Assembly: GCF_932274485.2 (NCBI RefSeq)
Contig: NC_065879.2
Coordinates: forward strand, 90,205,459 to 90,269,458
Length of the DNA: 64,000 nt
Direction of reading: 5' to 3'
From: Patella vulgata
Lineage: Eukaryota; Mollusca; Gastropoda; Patellidae
How positions within the stretch are numbered: the stretch's first letter is position 1; each line of letters begins with the position of its first letter. A model generated the notes under the pieces. The model was not told where the DNA came from and ran no database searches. It worked only from the letters and a program-made list of their open reading frames with translations. Both the position numbers and the translations under genes were made by a program. Below are positions 1-15,200 of the stretch, one piece after another.

Positions 1-62
1 AACACCGGGATCGAAGACAGGATAGCAAGCCAACATCTTACTCACTGAGCCTCTGAGACTCC
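1..62 (-). mobile_element. SINE-B head fragment
   Basis: Reverse of the tRNA-like head: ATCGAAGACAGGATAGCAAG, GCCAACATCTTACTCACTGAG-type. Confidence 0.6.
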
Positions 63-175
63 CTTCGAGCATAAGCCCATTGAATAATTGAACTGAAATA
101 AATCTTTATATTTCATTATGTGTTTTAGATAATCCAGTATCATTTATATAATTTATATTTTATCGTGTATTTTAG

Positions 176-293
176 ATAACCCGGTATCGTTTGACTATAA
201 ACCTTATGTACATGATTTATACAGTTGTACGTTAAAACGTCTAAAAGCCTCAGATATAGATCAGGAGGTGAAAGAACGAGCCATATCATGCAT
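176..293 (+). CDS. CAND1: CAND1 exon (first in window)
   Basis: Encodes [20 protein letters not shown] and onward to ERAISCM. Acceptor ttttag before 176, donor gtaagt at 294. Starts with two bases of a split codon, so at least one more exon lies to the left. Confidence 0.95.
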
Positions 294-3200
294 GTAAGTT
301 ACACAATTATTAGATGAAGTAGAACGAGCCATATCATGCATGTAAGTTATGTTTAATTATAAGATGAAATAGAACAGGACTGAACATTCTACTGAAATTT
401 CCTTCTTTGATGCGTCTGGGATGTTTGTTGGCTAAAATGATTAGCATGTGCGTGTTGTACTGTAAGGTCAACTGGCATGGTTTCGATGTGATAAGGAGTA
501 AAGTCACATGTCCAACCTCGTGGGTTTTCTCCGGTTTCCTCCCACTGCTAAAGACTACTACACGCAAGTAATTATTGAAATAGAATTGAACCCCGTGCTG
601 GTCCCAAAATCTCTCTCTCTCTCTCTCTCTCTAACATCACACCCCTTTTCAGAACTGAACGAATCATGACAGAACTAAATGAATTGCAACTGGAAAAACA
701 AAAATAAAATTTGTTTATCCAACTAGATTTTAGTTTGAATATATATTTATATTTTGTTTATTTTTTTTCAGGGGTCAGATTATCAGTAACCTAGGTGATT
801 GTTTACACTCGGAACTACGAGAATGTTTACCAATATTTCTAGAAAGATTAAAAAATGAAATCACCAGATTAACATCCGTGAAAGCTCATACTATGATAGC
901 CAGGTAATTTTCAATTCGCAAATATCGAACAGGGTTTCTGGTCACACTTTAATACAGGAAAATAAGGGTGGGAATGCTTGATTGGATCTAAGATTGAACT
1001 TCATAAATTCGGATTATTTAGATAGGAAATCACATTGTAATAACCCCCAAAATGACGTTTGGATAGCAATTGCATTGTTATTTCCCCCAACTGATGTTTA
1101 GATAGGAAATCACATTGTTATAACCCCCAAAGTGACATTTAGATAGCAATTGCATTGTTATTACCCCCAATTGACGTTTAGATAGGAAATCACATTGTTA
1201 TAATTCCCAAAGTGATGTTTAGATAGCAATTGCATTGTTATTCCCCCAACTGATGTTTAGATAGAAGTTATAACCCCCAGCGTGATGTTTAGATAGCAAT
1301 TGCATTGTTATTACCCACATGTGACGTGATTGTGATTCCAAGGAAAAGGGTTGGCTGTCCACCCTAATTGGGTTTTCTCCAATTTTCTTTGGTTTTCTCG
1401 CACTGTTTTAGACCCCCAAGCTCTCCCTTTTGGGTTTTCTCAGATTTGCTATAGACCCCTGTTGTCTCCCCGCTGGGTTTTCTCCAATTTCCTCTGGTTT
1501 TCTCCCACTGCTATAGACCCCCCGCTGTCTCCCCGCTGGGTTCTCTGGTTTCCTCCCACTGCTATAGACCCCCCGCTGTCTCCCCGCTGGGTTCTCTGGT
1601 TTCCTCCCACTGCTATAGACCCCCCGCTGTCTCCCCGCTGGGTTCTCTGGTTTCCTCCCACTGCTATAGACCCCCCGCTGTCTCCCCACTGGGTTCTCTG
1701 GTTTCCTCCCACTGCTATAGACCCCCCGCTGTCTCCCCGCTGGGTTCTCTGGTTTCCTCCCACTGCTATAGACCCCCGCTGTCTCCCCGCTGGGTTCTCT
1801 GGTTTCCTCCCACTGCTATAGACCCCCGCTGTCTCCCCGCTGGGTTCTCTGGTTTCCTTCCACTGCTATAGACCCCAGCTGTCTCCCCGCTGGGTTCTCT
1901 GGTTTCCTCCCACTGCTATAGACCCCCCGCTGTCTCCCTGTTCGGTTTTCTCCGATTTCCTCTGGTTTTCTCCCACTGATAAAGACCCCCCTCTCTCCCT
2001 CTCCTCCTCAATCGTCCTCCCTCTCTCTCCCTCCCTCTCTCTCCCCCTCCCTCTCTCCCTCCCCCTCCCTCTCTCCCTCCCTCTCTCTCCCTCCCTCTCG
2101 TCCCCTCTGTGTAACATGTGGGAATGATAACAATAACAATGTGTTCTTAGTAATGAACTTTTATTTTCAGTTCACCATTGAAGATTGATATCAGACCAAT
2201 ATTAGATGAGGGCGTTCCGATACTAGCCTCGTTCTTACGTAAAAATCAACGCGCTCTAAAACTTAGTACCCTTATTTGTCTGGATGTACTTGTCAAAAAT
2301 TACGGTAAGTCAAAGAATTATGTTTGTTTCAAACCATTGTTAACAAATTGTTAGAATTCATTAAGTTTAATAAAAAATTATAATGTTTCCCTATGACAAC
2401 TTGTGATGAGTATTTTAAATATGGTCGTCTAGATTAGATAATGAGTGTTGGGTTTACAACTGGTTACTTTCACTTTCAGTATTGAGTAGTTAGCAGACTA
2501 ATTAATTATTCAACATTAAACATACATTATGCAAGAGCTAAATCTGCCTATTGCAGGTCTTTCTTTAGGCCTGAAATTTTATCTAAATTATTAATAAGAC
2601 ATTAATTAACAAAACAAGACCATAATCAACTGTCGATGCTATCGTAAGTCTGCGATATTTAGTGGATTTGAATACATTTTATGATGGATAATTTGATATA
2701 AAGATGAATAATCAAGACTTTGTTTGTTATCGTACAAATGCTAGTAATGGTAGTAATGGCGATCGAGGCTAGGCTAAAAGTGAAGCGCTAATATCTCAGT
2801 TCAGAGTGAAGCAATTTGACTGAAATATTTGGCATAATCTGTTTTCATTATCTATTTTTTAACTGTTGTAGCGGGAACTGTCAGCTCTTTATCTAATCTT
2901 ACCTAAGAAACTCCCACTAAATCAGCAAAACTATATGATACTAGAGTTATAGTTTTCTGTTTGATATGATACCAGAGTAATAGTGTTCTATTTGACATGA
3001 TATCTTGTTTTATTATAGGATCATCGTTAACACCATCAATGATAAACGACATGATGAAAGAAATGCCACCTTTAATAAACGAGAATGATCTCCATGTTTC
3101 ACAGGTAAATATAGTTACTTGCGTTTTTACAGGTAGGTAGTAAATACAGTTACTTTATCTGAGGTTCATTGCGTTTATACAGGTAGCTTGTAAATACGGT

Positions 3201-6200
3201 TACTTTATAAGCTGAGGTTCATTGCGTTTATACAGGTAGGTAGTAAATATAGTTACTTTATTTCCTGCAACAATGGTAACGTTTAAAACAGGGGTTTTAG
3301 TGCTAGAAGTATGCATATAGTTTACTTTCAAAACATTGTGAGATAATTGATAAAAAATCGTTTAAGAATTACAAAAATGGTTTTGTTAGAACTATGGTTT
3401 AGTTTAATGGTAACCGGTTTAGTTTCTTCGAAAGGCGTTTATAAATCGAGGTCCTGTGTACAGATTGGTGTGCACATAAAAGAAGTCTTGACAATTGGAA
3501 TTAGAAATAAGAGTAGGTCGTAGCTTCACTGTCCAGGTAGCACACTATGTGATGTATGCCCGTCTTCCTTAAACTAAACCCCATTTTGTTCCCGTTCCTT
3601 TTACTCAGGCCCCAAGTTCACAAAGCATTCTCAGACTTAAGTTAAGAATTTACTCAACTTTCAATCACTGTTTATGAGAAATATCTTTGATCCAAAAACA
3701 CAAAACTTTGCACATAGTTTCTTATTGATGTATTTGATACATTAAAACAACAAAAGTTTTATAAAGGGCGATATTTTAGATACAATAAGGCGAACAATTT
3801 TGAGTAAATTCTTAACTTATGTCTTAGAATGCTTTGTGAACTCGGGGGCCCGATAATGAGGGATGAAGATATAATGCTTTTTATTGACTTGCCAAATCAA
3901 TTTGAATTTAGTGGAGATGACATGTGACAGTTTAGTCGATTTCAAATTACCTTGTCAAGTTTGTTAAGTACGCTGATTAGCTGTAAACAATTCTTGTGGC
4001 TGGACATAGTTGATAAAAACATGTGACCACCCGATCAAATCATCAAATTGCACCTAGGGGTGTTTTGGTGAGTTGTGGTAATCACTTCAGAAATCGATGT
4101 CGATAAATTTGTTGATTAGGGTAATCGATGAAATAAATGAACGTTAAGATGAAAATTTGATTGAATGCAAATCACTTTGGCTAATCAGTGGGCGATAAAA
4201 ATGCTTATAGTATTTTGTCAACGCCTATTGCTTCAAATCATGTACATTTTCTTTCTACTTCAATCAATATATTTCTACTTTCATTTTGTTTCAACTTTTT
4301 GTTTATTTCTACTTTCATTTGGTTTCTACTTTCATTTTATTTTCCTAATTTCATTTTATTTCAGTTAACACTACAACTGTTGACATCAATATCCCAGATA
4401 CAGAAATCATCAATCAGCAGTATTCACATGGAGATATTACCACAGATACTGATATTAATACAGTCTCCATTACTACAAGGTGGCGCTTTAAACGCTCTCT
4501 TAGAATTCTTCCAATCTATCGTACAACTTGGTCTCAATAAATTAGGATTTAAAGATTTATTACAGGTAGGTAATAACGTTTAGTTGGTGGTCTTGTACCT
4601 GTTTCAGGAGCTATGTTGGTTCATTGAGTCTGGCTCATGGGTGATCTCCTGACGTTAGCTGAGAAAGTTCCTCAAGATTTTTACAATGGGGTAGAGTGAT
4701 GCAAGACGGAGGGCCTTCTCTGGTCAGTGATGCAAGACGGAGGGCCTTCCTTGGTCAATGATGCAAGACGGAGGGCCTTCCTTGGTCAGGGATTCAAGAC
4801 AGAGGGCCTGTTAAGGAACGGCATATAGTCATTCTGAATTCTATGTAGAGAAAGGAGAAAGGCTGCTGTAAGAGCAAAATTTCCCTTGTACAAAAAGAAT
4901 TAGGGTGGGGGAGGGGGGATGGTTAATGCGTGCACACATGAAATTGAGTCATCAAGTCAATAGGCGTGGTTTCCATTCCCCGGTTGTATGTGTCATGGAG
5001 TAGGTTCACCTGTCCAACCTGGTGGGTTTACTCCACTTCCTCCGGTTTCCACCCACTGCTAAAGACCCTTAGGTGCAAGTAAATTATTGAAATAAAATTG
5101 AACCAAATGTTTCCCCGAAATGACCAAGTTTGTGTCAAGTGGACGTTAAACCCTTTCTGTCTCTCTCATGAAAGAATTGTTGATGTTTATGGAAAATGAA
5201 TATTTTATGCTATGAGAGATTTATTTATATGTTTTATTTTGTAGATGTTAATATTACCAATCTATAACCCCCAGTCGAAACCAACACCACATGCTACTTC
5301 ATCATTCGCTATACATAAACAGGTACGTGAACACTACATGCTACTTCATCATTCGCTATACATAAACAGGTACGTGAACACTACATGCTACTTCATCATT
5401 CGCTATACATAAACAGGTACGTCAATAATAACTAATAACACCTGATCATTCGCTATACATAAACAGGTACGTCATTAACAACTAATAACACCTGGTCATT
5501 CGCTATACATAAACAGGTACGTCAATAATAACTAATAACACCTGATCATTCGCTATACATAAACAGGTACGTCAATAATAACTAATAACACCTGGTCATT
5601 CGCTATACATAAACAGGTACGTCATTAACAACTAATAACACCTCATCATTCTCTATTCATAAACAGGTATGTCAACAACAATTGAAGTGGGTGGGCCGCT
5701 GCGATATTTGGGTTGTTCAGACATTGTACCCAGAATGAGAATTTTAAGGGTTCAGAAACTGGCATGGACCAGTGTTTATGATGCACACTAATATGTCCCA
5801 TGTACAAATTGGTAGCTTGCGTTAGGATTCGCATGATCGTATGCCCATACCACCAAGGTTTCATCTGTAAATTGGTTGCATGGTTTATGATTCAAATGAT
5901 GACGTGCCCATATTACCAAGGTTTCATCTGTAAATTGGTTGCATGATTTAGGATTCACATGATGACGTGCCCATATTACCAAGGTTTCATCTGTGAATTG
6001 GAACATAAGTAAGAATAGAGTTATATGATCAAACAAATTATGCCATGGATCAACTTGTTCCCTGTATATTGCAGAGATACAGATCAAGTTTGCATTTTGG
6101 GGGATTCTGTTCTGTTTGGGGGGATTCTGTTCTTTTTGGGGGGATTCTGTTTATTTTGGCAGGATTCTGTTCATGTGATACTGAATTAGGTTAGGGTTTT

Positions 6201-9200
6201 GTACTGAAATATCGCTCTCAATTCTTCTGGAATGATTTTAGGATAAGGTTTTATTGAGAGTTGTAACACTGCTGGTATATAACAGTGACAGGGTCACAGA
6301 TGAAATTTGAGTTTCAATGGATTCTGTTATTTTTTGGGCTTCTGTTTGCCGGTAATTTCTGTGGTTAAGCTTGGAGGTATTTGATGAATATTTAGTACAC
6401 AGTATAGTTACAGATAGCTTTATTCCATCTGTATGTATTTGGATTATATATTCACTGAAAGATATTTGCAGTATTGTTCAACAAATTGTTTCTATTTTTA
6501 GTAACAAGATAATGTTAGAGGCCCTGTACTGCAATACTTGGAGACTCCCAGAATGCTTGTTATTGTATTGCAATATTATTTTATAGGCTTTCCATTCAAT
6601 AGCGAAGTGTGTAGCAGCTTTAACTACTATTAACCCAGAGAAAGCTGGAAATGTTGTCAATCAGTTTGTGTGTGATATAAAAGTAAGTATTGCTACATTT
6701 ATAAGTAATAGTCATAGTGGACTACCTGATACTCAACTGATTATATAGCAACATTTATAAATACTGGTCATGGTGGACTACCTGATACTCAACTGATTAT
6801 ATAGCAACATTTATAAATACTGGTCATAGTGGACTACCTGATACTCAACTGATTATATAGCAACATTTATAAATACTGGTCATAGTGGACTACCTGATAC
6901 ATACTAAATTTATGCTGCCTGTCCACAGTAGAACATACACTAGGCTAACTGACCAACATTTTAAGTCATAAGCACATTTTGATAAGTATATATTCTACTT
7001 TAATTTAATAAAATTAAAAAAAGTTTAATTAGTCTTTTTGAGTATAACAGATGTGAACCAGAGTAGGATTACATTACAAAACGGTATACTAATTGTTGGA
7101 TATGGCAGTCGTTTGAACAGAGATGTATTCTTGAAGTAGAGTAAGATTGTTCTCTGTGTGGAGAATGCTACCCTAAGACTGAACTCATTGTTTTGGTTTC
7201 AGTTTTGTCCACTATTGAAGACAATCTGGGTAAAAACAGGTCATATTAAGTGACAGCTGACAGCATGTGCTTAAACTGTATTTGAGACTACTATAAGGGT
7301 AGTCATCAGGTTCTCAGTAACACTGTAATCCAGGTATCATTTCATCTTGTGTATCTAGCACTAATTTCTTTCACATTCATTTAATATCCAATCTTTGTTT
7401 AAAAATTTGTAAAATCATTTAAAATCACCACAAATCATCTAATTTGTACTTGTGTCCAGTTTAAAGCTGACTGATGACTGATTAATTTTGATAATGAGTG
7501 TCCAATTTACAAGTATTTAATTTCCTGACCACTGTTCAAAAATGAATCATTACCGGTATATATTATTACTCAATTGGGTTGTTTATTTTTTTTACAGTGA
7601 TTGAGAAATTAAACACTTGTAATATGGACGGACACTCATTATCAAAATTGAATGGTCAGCTTTAAACTGGACACAAGTACAAATTAAACGATTTATGGTT
7701 ATTTTAAACAGGTTTTATGAATTTTTAATCAAAGATTGGATATTAAACGAATGTAAAAGAAATTAGTGCTAGATACACAAGATTAAATGAAACATGGGTT
7801 ACAGTGTAATGTTCCCTCCTCACAGCCATGCACTGTTAGTATCATAAGGAACAGTGCTTATATTCACGAAATTATGTCATAATTTGTATAGTTTTCAATA
7901 CCCGTTTTCTGTTATATATTTCCAGAATCCTAAATCTACCGATTCCATTGTGTTATTTTCCCTGTTGGCTCTTGGAGAGATAGGTAAACATATGTAAGTA
8001 TATTTAGATAACCTCTAAATAATCAGAACGATGAAATAAGCATAGGATAGGAGATCTAGAGATGACGGCCATCTTGAATAAATGATCAGAATAATAAAAT
8101 AGGTACAGGAGATAGAAAAATGACGACCATATTGTTTTAAGTACAATTCTATCCAAAGGGTTAGTTAAATATTATATTGGGTTATATCATTAGCAAGCCT
8201 GAACATAAAGGCATATGTTGAAGAATTTATTATAAACAAATTCAGACTTTATCACTGACATATTTATATTAGAATATAGATTATGTGATAATTTGTGTCT
8301 AAGTCAGTGACAGGTACCTTATGTTCAGGCATGATTCGTAGGCATGGGCGGGGATCACGTGGCTAAGTGGGTAAGACGCTAGCTCGCTAGCCTGGAGGTC
8401 GGGTGTTCGATCCCTGCATTGGCCGAGAAAGTTTATCCAGATTTTCCGGCGTGGTTCCCCCTTGTCAGTGATGCAGGACGGAGGGCCTGACAAGGATAGC
8501 TGTCTAGTCCTTCGGATGAGACGAAAAACCGAGGTCCCGTGTATACATTGGAATGCACGTAAAAGATCCCTTGGCAGTTGGAATTCGATATAAGAGTAGG
8601 CCGTAGTGCCCCTGTCCTGGCAAAATTTCCCTCATAGCACACTGTATGGTGTATGCCCGTCTTCATTAGCCCAGGTTAGGAGCAGAACAGTAGGACGTTA
8701 AACTCCATTTCATTTCATTTCGTAGGCATGGTCAATCTAATAGAAGTCAGATCTTTGTTTTGTTCATGATTTAGATATTGAGATCAGGATGTTTTATATA
8801 TTGTAGAGATTTAAGTAGTCATGGTGAAATACAGTCTGTTATATTAGAATCTTTTTCATCCCCGAATGAAGAAGTGAAATCGGCTGCTTCCTATGCTCTA
8901 GGTAAGTCTGGTTGGATGTGGGAGTCACTGTTGGAGTAGTTTCCCCTTGTCAGTGGTTTAGTTCTGTAGGAGGGACGTGAAAAACAAATTGGATAATAAA
9001 TTGTTTCCATGGCATTTAGTAATTGAACTAGAGTATACAAGTCACAATTCTATGGAATACAATTACTGCTTATTACTCAGCGACGTTTCAACTAGGCTTC
9101 TCTAGTCTTTATCAGGCAATGATAAACTATAAAATATAAGTATACAATATATAGAGGACAAAACAATACTTGATTGAATCCGGATTTATTTCCTTTTTCT

Positions 9201-12200
9201 TCAACCAAAAAAGTTTTGAGTAATCCATATTTTGAATATACAACAATCAGTGGCCCCATCACACGATTCACATTGAGTTAACATTGGATAATCCGGCCTT
9301 CAATCAATCAATCAATTATCGGTGAGATTGATACTCGTCTAGATATCATCAGGTTTCAACATCAAAGCCCTTAAACATGTGGCACACCTCTACGAATCTA
9401 GGGTTCTATGGTCTGCCGAGGTTTGCCGAATGAGCCATTAAAGTTAGTGGCAAAGTGTGGGCGTTGTTTGCATTAGTGAGATGAAGAACCTATTTAATTA
9501 TGGAATTGTCTGTTAAATGCCCCTAATTACCTACGAAAGAATAAATATCGACTGCTTGGACGATTTAGCTGCTGTGGGCTTATGTTTTGTTGCCTGGCAA
9601 CCTATCTTTAATTGTGATGAAACCAGTTTGTCTTTTAGAGCATTACCTGACTGATCATTGTGTGATAAAAATGTGAGAGCTATAGCAACGGAAATATTGA
9701 GATTATACTTGAGTATTCGAAGGTACACTAATACTTATGGTATTGAGTATTTCGTTATGCTGTGTGATCCGGCATATTTTAACTATGACGTACGATGTCT
9801 GAAGTTGTTGTAATGTTATTGACTATGATTTACTTGTATATTCATGTTTGTCTGTTTTCTCTCTCCACAGGGAATGTTAGTGTAGGTAATATGCAGAAAT
9901 TCCTTCCTTTTGTTTTACAAGAAATAGAAAATCAACCAAAACGCCAATATCTATTATTACATTCTCTTAAAGAGGTGAGTTAAACACACTAATATCTATT
10001 ATTACATTCTCATAAACAGGTGAGCTAATATTTATTATTGCATCTAAACCACACCACTTGACTTTATGACAAGTCTTACGATCTAGAGCATCCACATTGG
10101 ACCGTTAGGCCTCCCAAACCCCTCCTGTCCTAATGTATATAATTATAAAGTCTGTGTTTATTGTAGATCATTAGCTGTGAATCAAGTTCAACAACTGGTG
10201 TAGAGAGTTTAAAGCCTTTTGTACAAACTATATGGTAAGAGTACTTACATCGTTCTAATCAACTTTGAACTTAAAGCGGAAATTGCAAATTTTTAAGTTA
10301 TATTTTTAGAATTTATTAAAATAAAGCCTGAAAATAGATGGTATCCATAAACAGTCCTACCTTGTTAAAGAATAATCCTATTAATCCTATAATTCACTAT
10401 TGCCAGCTGAGAAATTGGCAAAAATATCATTTTCCTCTTCATTTTCAAACGTTTGAAAAAAGCTACTCCATGGTGGAGAATAGAAAACAAGGGAGGTAAT
10501 TGTGTTATTATTTCCTGTGTAAATGAGTTTTAAGTGTGAGAATGACACCTATGATCATATAATTGTGAGTTGACAACCTATTGAACAAAAGACATAGAAA
10601 TAATTACGTTTTGACTTTCTTAGAAAATTTGCAATTTCTGCTTTAAGCATAAGTCACCTGTCACATCCTACGATATTTTTCTCGTTAGCCACAGAAATTT
10701 AGCGAATATTGGTTAGTAATTTTTTGAACCGATTCACTTGTGCAACGGAAACAGTGACCATTTACATCTCCACGGGATAGTTTTAAATTAATTGTTATTT
10801 TTCAGGTCGATGTTATTTAACCACTGTGAATGCCCGGAAGAAGGAACAAGAAATGTTGTGTCTGAGTGTCTGGGTAAACTTACATTAATAGACCCTGATA
10901 ACCAGTTACGTAGTTTACAGTCACATCTTGATTCAGAATCAGCTTTAACAAGGAGTACCGTTGTCACAGCGATTAAATTTACCATCTCAGATCAGGTAGA
11001 GTTCTATTTGTTCAATGGTTTCCCCTTGTCAGTTAGACAGGACAGAGGGCCTTGTCACTAGGGACCGGGTACCATTCAGATTTGATGAAAAAAGGAAAGA
11101 AACTGAACTTACCATCTAGAATCTAATACTTGTATCCAGTTAATAGATTGCCATCCAGAAAGTGTTAAATGCCGTCGTCAAGATTCATCAAAAAAACGTC
11201 CAGTTTGTGCTACGTGTAGTTAAGAAACACTGTTTAGTTTTGACACATACTTACGGAAGTCAAATAACACACTATTTATGGATAACAATTACTGTGGTTT
11301 ATTTCACTGCGACCTATCAACGATAACGACTTGTGAAATCTTGTTGAAACGTCGCAGTGAAATAAACCACAGTAATTGTTATCCATAAATAGTGTGTTAT
11401 TTGATTATGTTCCAATTACTAAATGCCATTTAAAGAATATACTTACGGAAGAACAGCTACTTATTTTTTGGGGGGATGTTTCGAAGAGTATTCTCTCAAC
11501 ATTATCAAGCTAAAATACCTGTTACAGAATTAGAAATAAGAGTAGGCTGTATTGCCGATATTCGGCCAAAATTTCCCTCATAGCACACTGTATGGCATAT
11601 ACCTGTCTTCATTAGCCCAGTCAGAGCAGAACAGTAGGACGTTAAACCCCATTTCATTTCATTTCATAAGACAGGCATATGCCTTGTAGAATGCTATGAT
11701 AGAAATTGTGCCCAAATGGTGTCCTATTTGCCTACTATTAGTCAAATTTCAAGTATCTAGGTTCTTTTACATGCATGCCATTTTTTTTGTCTCATCCGAA
11801 TGACTACAGCATGGTTTCGAATCCTGACTTGTACTTGGCAAGGAGTAGGGTTGCCTGTCCAACCTTGTTGGTTTTCTCCGGGTCCTCTAGTTTCATCCCA
11901 CTGCTAAAGACCCCTATACTACGCGCAAGCAAATTATTGAAATAAAATTGAACCATATGTTAGTACAGAAATGACCTAGCTTATGTCGAGTGGACGTTAA
12001 ACACCATTTCTCTCTCTTCTCTCATTTAGTGAAGCGATATATATATATATATATAATAACAGACATCTTTATGGGTAACATTCACTAGGTTTATTAACTG
12101 CTACATTTCAATGAGAGTAGGGGGGTTGGGTGGCTGAATGGTTAGCACATGCGTGCTGTATCATAAAGTTTGTCATTGAGTGGTTTCGATTCCCCGGTTG

Positions 12201-15200
12201 TAAGTGACAAGGAGTAGGGTCGCCTGTCCAACCTCGTGGGTTTTCTGTGGGTCCTCCGGTTTCCATCCCACTGCTAAAGACCACTATGCGCAAGCGAATT
12301 ATGGAAATAAAATTGAACTATATGTTAGTCCCGAAATGACCTAGTTTGTGCCGAGTGGACGTTAAACCCCATTTCTCTCTCTGCCTCTCTCAATGCGAGT
12401 ACTCTCACTGTTATCAAACATTGAATTTGATGTTTTAGATTGACCTACAGTTAAATACTGAAAACACATAAAGGTCATAATATTCAGATTCTGTCCTGGA
12501 AGACCTGGTACCACTTCTTTTTTTATTTTTGTCTTTATATTTTTGTCTTTCAGCCTCAAGCTATAGATATGTTATTGAGAGGTTGTATTGGAGATTTCCT
12601 TAAAACTCTTCAAGATCCTGATTTAAATGTTAGACGTGTTGCCTTGGTTACCTTTAATTCAGCTGCTCACAATAAACCCTCCCTAATCCGTGATCTACTT
12701 GACTCGGTGCTTCCTCATCTGTATAATGAAACTAAAATGAGGGTAAAGTATCAAAACATTTTTATTCAGATATTTTATTATATGCCCACATTTTATTCAG
12801 ATCTTTTTATTATATGCCCACATTTTATTTAGATATTTTTTATTATATGGTCGTTCGGATGGGACGAAAAACCAAGGTCCCGTGTACACATTGGCGTGCA
12901 CGTAAAAGATCCCTTGGCAGTTGGAATTCAATATAAGAGTAGGCAGTAGTGCCACTGTCCGGGCAAAATTTCCCTCATAGTACACTGTATGGCGTATGCC
13001 CGTCTTCATTAGCCCAGTTCAGAGCAGAATAGTAGGACGTTAAACCCCATTTCATTTCATTTCATTTTATTATATGCCCACATTTTATTCAGATATTTTT
13101 TATTATACACCCACATTTTGTTCAGATATTTTTTTATTATACTCCCATATTTTATTCAGATATTTTTATACAGTTATTTGTTATTATACGCCCACATTTT
13201 GATGTGGACGTATATTGTCATCGCCCCTACAGGTCACAATTTTTATCCGATTTTGATGAGACTTGAAATATGATTATATCCAAAAGATCTCGGTTCCGTT
13301 CGATATTTGCATGTATCGGATCGAAACTTCCTGTATTATTGCCCCTGATTGTACGAAAAATCACGTTTTTAGCTTGTGGACCCTATAGAGGTCATAATTT
13401 TTATCCGATTTAAAAAAACGTTTTAGTATATCACCGTTACACCCTAAGGATGGTTGAGTTCGAATTTCGTGAAAATCGGCCCAAAACTGACAGACAATAT
13501 GACCGCCCCTTTCTCAAATAGCGTAAAAATATAGTATATCAAGGTTGTGGACCCTCTAGAGGTCACAATTTTCTTCTGATTTTGATGAAACTTGAAATGT
13601 AAGTTTATAACCCAAAGATCTTGGTTCCTTTCTATATGATCAAATCACCCAGTTAGTACGCGCGAAGGTATTTTTAAATGAACTATATATAAATGGTGTT
13701 GTTTTTTATTTTGTAGAAAGAGTTAATACGTGAAGTAGAGATGGGACCATTTAAACACACACTAGATGATGGTCTAGATATCAGAAAGGTATGTTATACC
13801 CAGACTTACAAACACTGACTAGCATCAGACCTCATATCCTTACATAACTTTATTGAGGCTGGGAGCCGCGGTAGTCCGGTTTCCAATCCCGGTGTTGGTC
13901 GAGAAATTTCATAGGAATGCTCCGGCTTGGTTCCCACTTGTCAATAGTTTAGGATGGAGGCCCTGGCAAGGGACATATATAATGTTACGTATAACATTAT
14001 CTAATGGGTTTATTCCAGGCGGGGGAGGGGGGTGGAAAGCCGAATGGATAACACCTGCGCACTGTATCATAAGGTCTGTCATTGAGTCAACTGGCGTGGT
14101 TTCGATTCCCCGGTTGTATGTAACAAGGAGTAGGGGTACCTATCCAACCTCATGGGTTTTCTCCGGGTCCTTTAGTTTCCCCCAGGGGGGTTGGATGGCT
14201 GAATGGTTAGTGTGCGCGCGCTGTATCATAAAGTCTGTCGTTGAGTCGACTGGCTTGGTTTTGAATCCCTGGTTGTATGTGACAAGGAGTAGGGTCGCCT
14301 GTCCAACCTTGTGGGTTTTCTCCCACTGCTGAAGACCCGTATGCGCAAGCAAATTATTGAAATAAAATTGAACCATATGTTAGTCCCGAAATGACCTAGT
14401 TTGTGTCGAGTGGATGTTACACCCCATTTCCAGACTGCGTTTGAATGTATAACATTATCTAATTGTTTTATTCCAGGCTGCGTTTGAATGTATAATATTA
14501 TCTAATTTGTTTATTCCAGGCTGCGTTTGAATGTATGTACACCCTACTAGATTCATGTTTGGACCGATTAGATATCTTTGAGTTTTTAAATCATGTAGAG
14601 GATGGTCTGAAGGATCACTATGATATCAAGATGTTGACTTATTTAATGTTGGTCAGATTGTCACATCTTTGTCCTAGTGCTGTTTTACAAAGTAAGTTTT
14701 TATTTTTAATTCCTTGATGTAGGCTGGCGGGTGGCTGTAATTGTTAGGCATTGCTGGGTAAATGTAAGTTACAGTTTTCTTTTGGGGGTGGCTGTAAATT
14801 ACAGTTTCTTTGGGAGAAGCTGAGTGGCTGTAATTTACATTTTCTTTGGGAGAAGCTGTGTGGCTGTAATTTACATTTTCTTTGGGAGAAGCTGGGTGGC
14901 TGTAATTTACAGTTTCTTTGGGAGAAGCTGGGTGGCTGTAATTTACAGTTTGTTTGGGTGAGGCCGAGTGGCTGTAATTTACAGTTACTATGGGTGAGGC
15001 TGGGTGGCTGTAATTTACAGTTTGTTTGGGTGAGGCCGAGTGGCTGTAATTTACAGTTTGTTTGGGTGAGGCTGGGTGGCTGTAATTTACAGTTAATATG
15101 GGTGAGACTATTAAACATGCATTATGCAAGAGCAAAATCTGCTTATTACAAGTCTTTCTTTAGGCCAGAAATGTTATCTAAATTATCAATTAGACATTAA

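Noticed and set aside
1351-1821. 156-codon open frame with [16 protein letters not shown] repeats, and two overlapping reverse frames
   Set aside because: Frames stay open only because the 57-base SINE-derived repeat is a multiple of three; no start context or family match.
5303-5670. CRISPR-like spaced repeats
   Set aside because: Spacers are part of the repeat unit and the array comes from a CAND1 exon edge; animal DNA.
8348-8420. tRNA gene candidates with A and B boxes
   Set aside because: The tRNA-like sequences are heads of SINE-A and SINE-B, followed by SINE bodies and present in many diverged copies.
14674-15200. Three long repeat-bearing open frames in both strands
   Set aside because: Produced by the CTGTAATTTACAG tandem array, not by a gene.
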